DNA from: Candidatus Omnitrophota bacterium
GTDB lineage: Bacteria > Omnitrophota > Gorgyraeia > 2-01-FULL-45-10
DNA length: 7,647 nucleotides
Direction: 5' to 3'
Assembly (NCBI GenBank): GCA_022703295.1
Contig: JAKLDX010000043.1
Location: 1-7,647 of the forward strand
A program made the translations under genes and the position numbers. Under the pieces are notes generated by a model. It had not been told where the DNA came from. It made no database searches and was given only the letters and a program-made list of their open reading frames with translations. This document shows, in pieces, positions 1-6,738 of the stretch; the first letter of the stretch is position 1; each line of letters begins with the position of its first letter.

Positions 1-1
1 C

Positions 2-313
2 GTCTTTGCCTTTCCTTCGGACTATGAGGGGCTTCCCGTCGCGCTTCTCGAAGCGATGGCCGCGCGGGTGCCTTGCGTGGCAAGCTATATACCATCTATA
101 AAAGAGGTGGAAAATGGCTCGGGGGCTGTTTTATTGGCCGACCCGAAAGATACGGCGGCATTTGCGCAGGCAATCGGAAAAGCGCTCCACGACGAAGCCT
201 TAAAAAACAAGATGGTCGGCGAGGCATCCGAAATAGTAAATAGGTATTTTGACGCGCGTAAAAACAGCGCAAAACTCGGTCAAGTTTTTAAAAATATTTC
301 AGGGGCAAGCTGA
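2..313 (+). CDS. GT4-family glycosyltransferase, C-terminal fragment (5' end outside window)
   Basis: This is the last ~103 residues of a glycosyltransferase with a GT-B fold; the frame is open to the left window edge, so the true start lies upstream. The visible part begins VFAFPSDYEGLPVALLEAMA, which contains the E-x7-E nucleotide-sugar binding motif of family GT4 (first Glu at bases 26-28, second at 50-52). It is followed by the usual VPCVAS strand and a DP-x-D segment near the C-terminus (LLADPKDTAAFAQAI). Family members transfer a sugar from a nucleotide donor to a lipid-linked or growing glycan on the cytoplasmic face of the membrane. The internal ATG at 56 is not a real start because the motif extends upstream of it. 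The stop TGA shares its last A with the ATG of the next gene, so translation is probably coupled. Family assignment is firm; donor and acceptor cannot be told. Confidence 0.9.
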   Translation, partial: VFAFPSDYEGLPVALLEAMAARVPCVASYIPSIKEVENGSGAVLLADPKDTAAFAQAIGKALHDEALKNKMVGEASEIVNRYFDARKNSAKLGQVFKNISGAS

Positions 314-1218
314 TGCCGAAATGCCCGCTTTGCGGAAGCGTTAAAACCAAAAGGTCGATATTCGGAGGATACAGGTATCAGGGGACGCCCTTTTATCTGA
401 CCCGGTGCCTGGGGTGCGGATTTCTGTACGTGGATCCTCTGCCGGATAAAGATGTGATGAAAAAGATGTACGACGACGCGGATTATTTTAAAAAATACTG
501 GGTAAGGAATTCCAGGATTTTAGGATACTATGAGGGTAAAGACGCGGCCAGGGATAATGCCGTGAAAACGCTAGATGTAATAAAAAAATATAAGAATACA
601 GGTTCCATGATCGACATAGGATGCGCCGGCGGACATTTTTTGGGCGCAGCGAAAGAGATGGGTTATAAGTGTACCGGCCTTGAGCCGAATGCCGCGATGG
701 CAGCCTATGCTAAAAATACTTACGGCATCGATGTCATAAACAAGGATTTTTGCGAGGCGTCTCTTACGCTCCCCAAATTCGATATTGTCTATATGGGTGA
801 TGTCCTGGAGCATATGTCAGGGGTAGACAATATATTCGGCTGTGTTAAAAACGTTATGACAAAAACATCGCTGTTTGTTATCGAAGGGCCGATGACATTC
901 AACAGGTCCCTGTATAATATGTTCCTTGCGCTTAACATGGTATTTAAGAAAGACAGGATGTCGGATAATCCTCCGTATCACATACTTGAATTCGCCGCCA
1001 ATACCATGCGGCGGGCAATAGAGGATAACGGTTTCAGGCTTCTCTATTTCAGGATAACGGAGGACTCGCCCCGTTTCGTAGAAGGGTTTGACGGCAACTC
1101 GTTAAAAGAGAAGGCCGGACGGCTCGTTAAATACGTTTCGGCGGAAGTTTCCTGCAGCCCTGTGGGGCATGCGCTTAGTCTGGGGGACAGGGTGTTTTTG
1201 ATCGCGGCGGTCAGATAG
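313..1218 (+). CDS. Class I SAM-dependent methyltransferase with N-terminal zinc-ribbon-like motif
   Basis: This 301-residue protein probably transfers a methyl group from S-adenosylmethionine, likely to a sugar or glycan intermediate given its neighbours. The N-terminus has a CPLCG...CLGCG pair (Cys 4, 7, 32, 35) typical of a small zinc-binding knuckle, followed by FLYVDPLPD. The Rossmann core starts with the SAM motif I MIDIGCAGGHF (residues 99-109), then an acidic ribose-binding position in GLEPN (Glu 124). A DVLEHM motif follows at 163-168, as in the Methyltransf_23-type family. The C-terminal part has the PPYHILEF...GF pattern also common in that family. The ATG at 313 overlaps the preceding stop and has an AGGGG Shine-Dalgarno seven bases upstream (301-305), which supports this start. 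It is a single complete domain with no sign of truncation. The substrate is unknown. Confidence 0.88.
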   Translation: MPKCPLCGSVKTKRSIFGGYRYQGTPFYLTRCLGCGFLYVDPLPDKDVMKKMYDDADYFKKYWVRNSRILGYYEGKDAARDNAVKTLDVIKKYKNTGSMIDIGCAGGHFLGAAKEMGYKCTGLEPNAAMAAYAKNTYGIDVINKDFCEASLTLPKFDIVYMGDVLEHMSGVDNIFGCVKNVMTKTSLFVIEGPMTFNRSLYNMFLALNMVFKKDRMSDNPPYHILEFAANTMRRAIEDNGFRLLYFRITEDSPRFVEGFDGNSLKEKAGRLVKYVSAEVSCSPVGHALSLGDRVFLIAAVR

Positions 1219-1221
1219 GGT

Positions 1222-2508
1222 ATGAAAAATAAAATATTAATTCTGGCGATTATATTGACGGCGTCTATCGTGAGCAGGATGCTGCCTGTTTTTTTGACAC
1301 CGGAAGAGGTCAAAGCCGTAAAGAGCGATTCTTTGGAATATAGCGAACTGGCGAAGAATATCATTACCGGCAAGGGCTATACTTACGCCAGCGATCGCAT
1401 GCCTTTCAGAGGAATTACCGCGTTACGGACGCCGGGTTACCCGCTTTTTCTCATGTGCATATACCGGTTATTCGGCATAGAAAATTATAACGCTGTTAGA
1501 ATCTGCCAGGCCCTGATACTATCCTTCATCCCGGTGCTTCTTTTTCTTATTGCCGGGTTATTTTTTAACGAAAAGGTAGCGCTGACCGCGGCAGCAGCGG
1601 GATTGATATATAAACCATTCATAATACTTAATTACTACGGCGGGCCGGTTTTTATACTGTCGGAAAACCTGGTGATCTTCACATTTTTGGTATTTGTGTA
1701 TCTATTCCTAAGAGGCGTTAAAAGCGGATCCTTGCTGTCAATTTTTACATCGGGCATATTCCTCGGCATAAGCGCCCTTACGAGATCGATGTTCGGTATT
1801 TTTGTGTTGGTCGCGGCCGCCGTTATTCCGCTGAATAGAAAACATTTGCCGAGAGGTTCTTTAAAACCTATAGCGATTCTGTTTATATCTTTTGGACTGG
1901 TCCTGTCACCATGGCTGGTACGCAATTATATGGTATTCAAAAAACCCGTCTTCTCTACGCAGACAGGGATAGTTTTTCATGCCGGGAATAATCCGGCGGC
2001 AAAAGGCGGATGGGGAAGGGATATCCCGGATGAGGTAAAGAGTAAAATGGCAAGCCTGGATGAATCAGGCGCAAACGATTTCATGATGAAGGAAGCGGCT
2101 GATTTTATAAAAACGCACAAAACGAGGATGCCGAAGCTGCTGCTGAAAAAAGTGGTTGTGGCCTTCCAGCCTTTTTACTCGGGCTATGAATACAATTTCT
2201 GTTATGCCATATTTTTCCCGTTTTTCCTAGTATCCCTTTTTATCATGAAAAAGGATAATCCATTCTATCAGCTCGCTCTCGGCTCTTTCATATACTTCAT
2301 ATTCATATCGCTCGTATTCTTGGGCGACCCGCGGTTCAGGTATCCTTTGGAGACGCTTATTATGATAGGAGCCGCCTATTCAATAGCGAATATGTTCAAT
2401 TCCAGGTGGAAAAATATCTTTATCGCTTTTTCGGTTTTTTACGTTGCTCTTAATATATTTATCTATTTTAACTGGGATTTTATTATACGATTGATTAAAG
2501 GCTTATAA
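1222..2508 (+). CDS. Polytopic membrane glycosyltransferase, PMT_2/GT39-like (ArnT-related superfamily)
   Basis: This 428-residue, strongly hydrophobic protein has an N-terminal helix (residues 4-24) and roughly eight to ten further membrane segments. The first extracytoplasmic loop carries the family's acidic site in KSDSLEYSELAKNI (Asp 36, Glu 39), then GKGYTY and the RTPGYPLFL signature (69-77). SPWLVRNY (229-236) and GDPRFRYPLETLI (368-380) are later landmarks of the same superfamily. Such enzymes take a sugar from a polyprenyl-phosphate carrier and transfer it on the outer face of the inner membrane to protein, lipid or glycan. At 428 residues it is on the short side for the family and lacks a large C-terminal domain. 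The gene begins three bases after the previous stop. The only purine-rich element (AGGG, 1217-1220) sits one base from the ATG, too close for an ideal ribosome site, so reinitiation is plausible. Donor and acceptor are not inferable. Confidence 0.85.
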   Translation: MKNKILILAIILTASIVSRMLPVFLTPEEVKAVKSDSLEYSELAKNIITGKGYTYASDRMPFRGITALRTPGYPLFLMCIYRLFGIENYNAVRICQALILSFIPVLLFLIAGLFFNEKVALTAAAAGLIYKPFIILNYYGGPVFILSENLVIFTFLVFVYLFLRGVKSGSLLSIFTSGIFLGISALTRSMFGIFVLVAAAVIPLNRKHLPRGSLKPIAILFISFGLVLSPWLVRNYMVFKKPVFSTQTGIVFHAGNNPAAKGGWGRDIPDEVKSKMASLDESGANDFMMKEAADFIKTHKTRMPKLLLKKVVVAFQPFYSGYEYNFCYAIFFPFFLVSLFIMKKDNPFYQLALGSFIYFIFISLVFLGDPRFRYPLETLIMIGAAYSIANMFNSRWKNIFIAFSVFYVALNIFIYFNWDFIIRLIKGL

Positions 2509-2543
2509 GATAGGTACATTTTTATATAACGTGCTGAGAGCAG

Positions 2544-2549
2544 AAAGGA
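2544..2549 (+). promoter_or_regulatory. Ribosome binding site for the transglutaminase-like gene
   Basis: AAAGGA lies six bases before the ATG at 2556, in the largest gap of the window (2509-2555, 47 bases). It supports that start, which is also the one that places a hydrophobic anchor directly at the N-terminus. Confidence 0.6.
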
Positions 2550-2555
2550 AAGTTA

Positions 2556-3287
2556 ATGAAGATCCCACGAGGCAATAAACAAATAGTATTAGGTTTGCTA
2601 TTTATAGTATTAATCTATTCAACAGCTTATGGGCTCTATAAACTGGGTGTGCATAATGCGCGCGGAGAAAGGCTGTCCAATTTTTTGAATGATTATAAGA
2701 AAGAGATAAAAATACTCAACAATCCGGATTTTAAAATTATAGCCGATATGGCTACAACTAAGGATTTCGAAACCCTTAAACATATTATGAAATGGTGCCA
2801 TGATTATGGAGTAGATAAAAAACGCGGATGTGATGAGATGGCAATGGAATTCAGCCTGATGGCGCGAAGAAATGGTTTTATAGCCACTGCCATTCCTATA
2901 GGAGGTCACTGGGTCGTAAAGGTATTTTGCCGTCAATATAATAAGACGATATTAATGGATTCTTATTTTAACGCCTACTATGCTAACAAGGACGGGGTGC
3001 CAGTTAATCTCTTGGAGCTATACGCAAGGTTTCATACGCACCACGATAGAGGGGAATCGGATTATTATCTTAAAAAGATACTTTATGACGGTAATAACAA
3101 AAAATGGAAATATGAAACATTTGATGAGGCCCTCGGCGCCTTAAAAGATTATTATGCGGAACACGGAGTTATAATGAAAGAAAATATGAACGAAAAAAGA
3201 AGGGCTGAGAGTAGTGAATTATATGCAAAGAACAAAGGGACAATAATAGACCTGACGCCTCATATATTTGAAATATATTTTGATTAA
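2556..3287 (+). CDS. Membrane-anchored transglutaminase-like protein (putative Cys-His-Asp triad)
   Basis: This 243-residue protein has a short basic N-terminus and one hydrophobic helix (about residues 10-28), so the rest is probably extracytoplasmic. The central part resembles a transglutaminase/cysteine-protease core: a helix-starting cysteine in RGCDEMAMEFSLMARRNGF (Cys 92), then GGHWVVKVF (His 118) and TILMDSYFN (Asp 135). The order, the spacing and the 'Cys helix, strand, His-Trp strand, Asp' pattern match the family, including the 'A.RNGF.ATAI' segment that parallels 'a.GI.AR' in typical members. If active it would cleave or cross-link amide bonds in proteins or glycan-attached groups. 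The remainder (Tyr/Lys-rich, 136-243) matches nothing I recognise. The gene is visibly more AT-rich than its neighbours (about 37% G+C by hand count over 2581-2940), hinting at separate ancestry. The fold assignment is by motif only; a catalytically dead or binding role is possible. Confidence 0.62.
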   Translation: MKIPRGNKQIVLGLLFIVLIYSTAYGLYKLGVHNARGERLSNFLNDYKKEIKILNNPDFKIIADMATTKDFETLKHIMKWCHDYGVDKKRGCDEMAMEFSLMARRNGFIATAIPIGGHWVVKVFCRQYNKTILMDSYFNAYYANKDGVPVNLLELYARFHTHHDRGESDYYLKKILYDGNNKKWKYETFDEALGALKDYYAEHGVIMKENMNEKRRAESSELYAKNKGTIIDLTPHIFEIYFD

Positions 3288-3302
3288 TGAATTTTTTTGG
3301 GA

Positions 3303-3308
3303 GGGAGG
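3303..3308 (+). promoter_or_regulatory. Strong Shine-Dalgarno that fixes the amidotransferase start
   Basis: GGGAGG stands six bases before the ATG at 3315. It decides between that ATG and an in-frame TTG at 3297: the ATG gives Met-Cys-Gly, and Cys 2 must become the N-terminal nucleophile after Met removal. Confidence 0.85.
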
Positions 3309-3314
3309 ATAAAA

Positions 3315-5228
3315 ATGTGCGGCATAGCTGGAAAAGTAAGCTTTGAAAACAGGATAAGCGAAGATCTGTTGAAAAAGATGTTTGCTGTTCTGCAGCACCG
3401 AGGACCGGACGATCGCAGCATTTATTTGGATAACGCCTCAAAGCCGTTTGTCGGTTTGTCGCATGCCAGGTTAAGTATTATAGACCTGGCCGGCGGTCAC
3501 CAGCCTATGTCGAATGAGGATGGTTCCTTATGGATAATATTTAACGGGGAGATATATAATTTTCTGCAGCTCAGGGAAGAATTAGTTAAGAAGGGGCATG
3601 TGTTCAAGACTCGGTGCGATGTGGAAGTGATTCTACATCTGTATGAAGATAAGGCGGAAAAGGCGCTCGATGACCTGAGGGGGATGTTCGCATTTGTAAT
3701 ATGGGATACTAAAAAGAAGAGGCTATTTGCCGCGCGTGACAGGATAGGGAAGAAGCCGTTATATTATCATTATGACGGCAGGTCTTTTGTATTCGGATCG
3801 GAACTAAAAGCCGTTACATGCGACGATGAGGTGAAAAAAGAAGTAAGCCTGGAAAGCATAGATTTTTATCTTACTTACGGATATACGCCGCCGCAGGAGA
3901 GCATATATAGTAACATCAGGAAACTGCCTCCAGCCCATTACCTTATTCTCGATGAAAAAGGCTTACGAATATCCCGTTACTGGAGCCTGTCGTATGAGCC
4001 GAAGATCATGAGGGACAGCATCGAGGAGTACGAAGAAGAACTGTTGTCCATTCTTAAGGAAGCGACCAGGATCCGCCTGATATCGGATGTGCCTCTCGGC
4101 GCTTTTTTAAGCGGCGGTGTAGATTCCAGCCTTGTAGTGGCGCTCATGAGCCAGCTATCCGCCGAGAAGGTCAGGACATTTACGATAGGTTTCGATTACG
4201 CGGATTACAGCGAGATAAAATACGCGAAGAAAGTCGCCGAGCGCCTCGGAACAGAACATTCCGAATTTATAGTGAAACCCGAAGTCCTCAATATATTGGA
4301 AAAACTGGTTTGGCATTATAATGAGCCTTACGGCGACTCATCGTGCCTGCCAACTTATTATGTAGCTAATGAGACAAAGCGACATGTGACGGTCGCGCTT
4401 AACGGCGACGGCGGCGACGAGTCCTTCGCGGGATATGACCGTTACCAGGGCGTGAGGTTGTCGGCGCTCCTGGAGTGGATGCCTAAATGGACATTCGGGA
4501 TCGGCGCGTCGATGCTCTCTTTTACCTCGTCTTTCCTGGACGGCAAAAGGAAGGATTTTCTCGCACGGCGACAGCATTTCCTGCAGGCCATGGAACAGTA
4601 CAGGAGATTCCCGGAGAGGTATATTTACTGGATGAGTTATTTTACGGATGAAGAAAAAAATAAACTTTACACGGATGATTTCAGGCAGGTTTTTCTTGCC
4701 AGGCAGAGTTCACATTGGCTCGAAGAAAAAATACTGGATTCATCTTACATCAAAAGCGCTGTTGACCGCCTCATGAAGGTCGATATCGAGACATATCTCG
4801 CTGCCGATCTTCTCGTGAAGATGGATATCGCGTGCATGGCCAACTCCCTGGAGGCAAGAAGCCCGCTTTTGGATCACAAGGTGATGGAATACGCGGCGCG
4901 CTTGCCCGTGAGCCTGAAATTAAGAGGCAATACAAGCAAGTTCCTGCTTAAAAAACTTGCGTCGAGGTTTGTCCCGAAAGAGGTGCTGTACCGGCGAAAA
5001 ATGGGTTTCGGTGTTCCCATAGGGCATTGGTTTAAAAATGAGATGAAGGATTATATAAGGAATATACTCTTGGATGATAAGTGCATAAACAGAGGGTATT
5101 TCAACAGGGATGCCGTCAGGAAGCTGATAGATGACCACCAGGGCGGCGTTACCGATAATAAATACAAACTTTGGGCGCTCTTAAATCTGGAGCTATGGCA
5201 TAAGGTTTTTATCGATGAGAGAAAATAA
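3315..5228 (+). CDS. AsnB-type glutamine amidotransferase, resembling exosortase A-system amidotransferase 1
   Basis: This 637-residue enzyme has the two domains of class B asparagine synthetases. The N-terminal class II glutaminase domain begins MCGIAGKVSF, with Cys 2 as nucleophile, and includes LQHRGPDD (26-33), SIIDLAGGHQPMSNEDGS (54-71) and FNGEIYNF (76-83). The C-terminal ATP-dependent domain carries the pyrophosphate loop SGGVDSS (266-272), NGDGGDESFAGYDRY (from 363), EARSPLLDHKVME (about 513-525) and KMGFGVPIGHW (562-572). Glutamine-derived ammonia is channelled to an adenylated carboxylate. Length and overall pattern fit the TIGR03108-type amidotransferases found in exopolysaccharide/exosortase loci better than housekeeping asparagine synthetase. 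Amidation of a uronic acid or other carboxyl group of the glycan is therefore the likely role (inference from context). All recognisable catalytic motifs are intact; the family's common DGGDEL/F position reads DGGDES here. The gene end overlaps the next gene by 14 bases. Confidence 0.9.
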   Translation: MCGIAGKVSFENRISEDLLKKMFAVLQHRGPDDRSIYLDNASKPFVGLSHARLSIIDLAGGHQPMSNEDGSLWIIFNGEIYNFLQLREELVKKGHVFKTRCDVEVILHLYEDKAEKALDDLRGMFAFVIWDTKKKRLFAARDRIGKKPLYYHYDGRSFVFGSELKAVTCDDEVKKEVSLESIDFYLTYGYTPPQESIYSNIRKLPPAHYLILDEKGLRISRYWSLSYEPKIMRDSIEEYEEELLSILKEATRIRLISDVPLGAFLSGGVDSSLVVALMSQLSAEKVRTFTIGFDYADYSEIKYAKKVAERLGTEHSEFIVKPEVLNILEKLVWHYNEPYGDSSCLPTYYVANETKRHVTVALNGDGGDESFAGYDRYQGVRLSALLEWMPKWTFGIGASMLSFTSSFLDGKRKDFLARRQHFLQAMEQYRRFPERYIYWMSYFTDEEKNKLYTDDFRQVFLARQSSHWLEEKILDSSYIKSAVDRLMKVDIETYLAADLLVKMDIACMANSLEARSPLLDHKVMEYAARLPVSLKLRGNTSKFLLKKLASRFVPKEVLYRRKMGFGVPIGHWFKNEMKDYIRNILLDDKCINRGYFNRDAVRKLIDDHQGGVTDNKYKLWALLNLELWHKVFIDERK

Positions 5229-6735
5229 AAAAATATCCCTGGTTGGTGTTGTGTTTATCGTCGCTATCGCGATCACGGTGCTTTTCGCGAACAGGACGAA
5301 CTTTTTGCTATACCACGAACTGCGGGTTTTATTATTAGGCGACAGGACCGATGCCTATCAATACACGCAGGAAAAATTTGCGGACCTCCACTCAAAGCAG
5401 GATTCGAAGTTGTTCGGGCTGAAATGGTATTTCAGGCCGGAGGCTCGGTTTTTCCATGACGATACAGGCGCGCGGGTGAATCCGTATTATCCGGAGGCTA
5501 TTGTAGATGATGCTGACCTTGACGGGAACGCGGAAGTCTATATCGCCAGCTACTCTAAAAAAGTATATTGCCTGGATGGTAAGACAGGCAAAGGGTTGTG
5601 GGAATATAAATTACCGTTCGGTATAACTGCCGGCGTATCGGCCCAACTTATAGACGTGGATAATGACGGAGTCAAGGAGCTGATCTTCGGTACGCATGCA
5701 CCTCTGCCGATAAGGATATATTGTATAAGGACCGGGAAAGATATTCCGGATGACAGACGGCTGGTATGGCATAAAGATATCCACGGCGATTTCCTGGAAG
5801 GAGGCCTTACGTCTTTCAAAAACGCCTCCGGTGCGGCTAGGATAGTATACGCCACAAAGGGCGCCTCATATATGAAAGGGAGCCTGGGCGTGCTTGACGG
5901 CAAGGGACGCAATGTAAACAGGCCTACGTATGGCGTTGACACAGGAATGGCTAAGCCCTCTATCTATCTTTCCGCAGAAGGAATGCCTTACGCTATTACC
6001 GGTTCTCATAATTGGAAAGACAGTAATTACGAATACTCCGGCAGCATAATCGCCAAGAACACAGAAAGCGGCGACCTGGGTTGGGTTACCCGCCTGGGAT
6101 GGGACATGGGCGCGGGGCCGATGATGATAGCCGATATTAATTTTGACGGAAAGAAAGAAGTGATATATGGCCCTGTAAATAAACGCTACGAGACCGTTAT
6201 ATTGGACCATGAGGACGGGCAGGTGTTAGGGTATCTGCCTTATAAGTATAAATTTCATTTTAAAGACGCCGTAAAGGACATTTATGTGATCAGCTGTGAC
6301 GAAAAAGGTAATTTGTATTGTTTACCATATATAGGCAATACGGGGCTTTATGGTATCAGCGGAGACTTTAGCGCTGTGCGGTATCTTCTCGATATAGACA
6401 GCGACGGCGCCCCGGAATTTTTGAAGGAAGATTTCGGCGATAGCGCAATAAAACTGCTTATATATGATGCCTTGAGCGGCAAAATAGAATACGAATCCAG
6501 GTGGCAAACCACGGTGGATGACCTGAAAAATCCGAAGGAAAATTATTACGACCATCATGTATTGGCGGATTGCGATAATGACAGGTATTGGGAGCTCATT
6601 ACTTTTATGAACGGTTTTGTGGTGTGTTTCGACACCTCCTTTCCTGTAAAAAGAGGATATCCGCCTTATCACATAATGCCGTATGGCAACACTGAAGGCA
6701 CCGGATGTGATCTGTATAATAATTTCGGGAAATAA
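5215..6735 (+). CDS. Membrane-anchored FG-GAP/PQQ-like beta-propeller protein, copy 1
   Basis: This 506-residue protein has a basic N-terminus and one hydrophobic helix (about residues 8-25), probably an uncleaved anchor, followed by NFLLYHELRVLLLGD and an extracytoplasmic domain. That domain shows repeated calcium-type loops with the pattern DxDxDGxxE, each followed by a hydrophobic strand: DADLDGNAEVYIAS (99-112), DVDNDGVKELIFGT (147-160), DINFDGKKEVIYGP (307-320), DIDSDGAPEFLKED (393-406) and a degenerate DCDNDRYWELITF (452-464). YCLDGKTGKGLWEY (118-131) is a PQQ-propeller-like blade segment. The C-terminus (YPPYHIMPYGNTEGTG) looks like a blade-closing strand, so the protein appears complete. 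Such propellers usually bind proteins or glycans; no enzyme signature is visible. The ATG overlaps the amidotransferase end by 14 bases, with AAGG nine bases upstream. The start is supported because it directly precedes the helix. Specific function is unknown. Confidence 0.8.
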   Translation: MRENKKISLVGVVFIVAIAITVLFANRTNFLLYHELRVLLLGDRTDAYQYTQEKFADLHSKQDSKLFGLKWYFRPEARFFHDDTGARVNPYYPEAIVDDADLDGNAEVYIASYSKKVYCLDGKTGKGLWEYKLPFGITAGVSAQLIDVDNDGVKELIFGTHAPLPIRIYCIRTGKDIPDDRRLVWHKDIHGDFLEGGLTSFKNASGAARIVYATKGASYMKGSLGVLDGKGRNVNRPTYGVDTGMAKPSIYLSAEGMPYAITGSHNWKDSNYEYSGSIIAKNTESGDLGWVTRLGWDMGAGPMMIADINFDGKKEVIYGPVNKRYETVILDHEDGQVLGYLPYKYKFHFKDAVKDIYVISCDEKGNLYCLPYIGNTGLYGISGDFSAVRYLLDIDSDGAPEFLKEDFGDSAIKLLIYDALSGKIEYESRWQTTVDDLKNPKENYYDHHVLADCDNDRYWELITFMNGFVVCFDTSFPVKRGYPPYHIMPYGNTEGTGCDLYNNFGK

Positions 6736-6738
6736 CGG

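Noticed and set aside
56..313. A separate small 85-residue gene starting at the ATG at 56
   Set aside because: The frame is open to the left edge and carries the GT4 E-x7-E motif upstream of that ATG, so it is the tail of a larger gene.
2532..2542. Small hairpin TGCT-GAG-AGCA before the transglutaminase-like gene
   Set aside because: Only four base pairs with no following T-run; too weak to call a terminator or regulatory structure.
2509..2555. Possible internal promoter in the 47-base gap (TATAAC at 2525-2530)
   Set aside because: No credible -35 element lies about 17 bases upstream; the -10 match could arise by chance in AT-rich DNA.
3297..3314. In-frame TTG start giving six extra N-terminal residues on the amidotransferase
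   Set aside because: Class II glutaminase domains need Cys directly after the initiator Met, and a GGGAGG site stands six bases before the ATG at 3315.
5550..6672. Long open frames on the minus strand opposite the propeller gene
   Set aside because: They overlap a well-supported gene with family motifs, lack recognisable domains, and have low-complexity or unlikely protein composition; they are shadows of the plus-strand gene.
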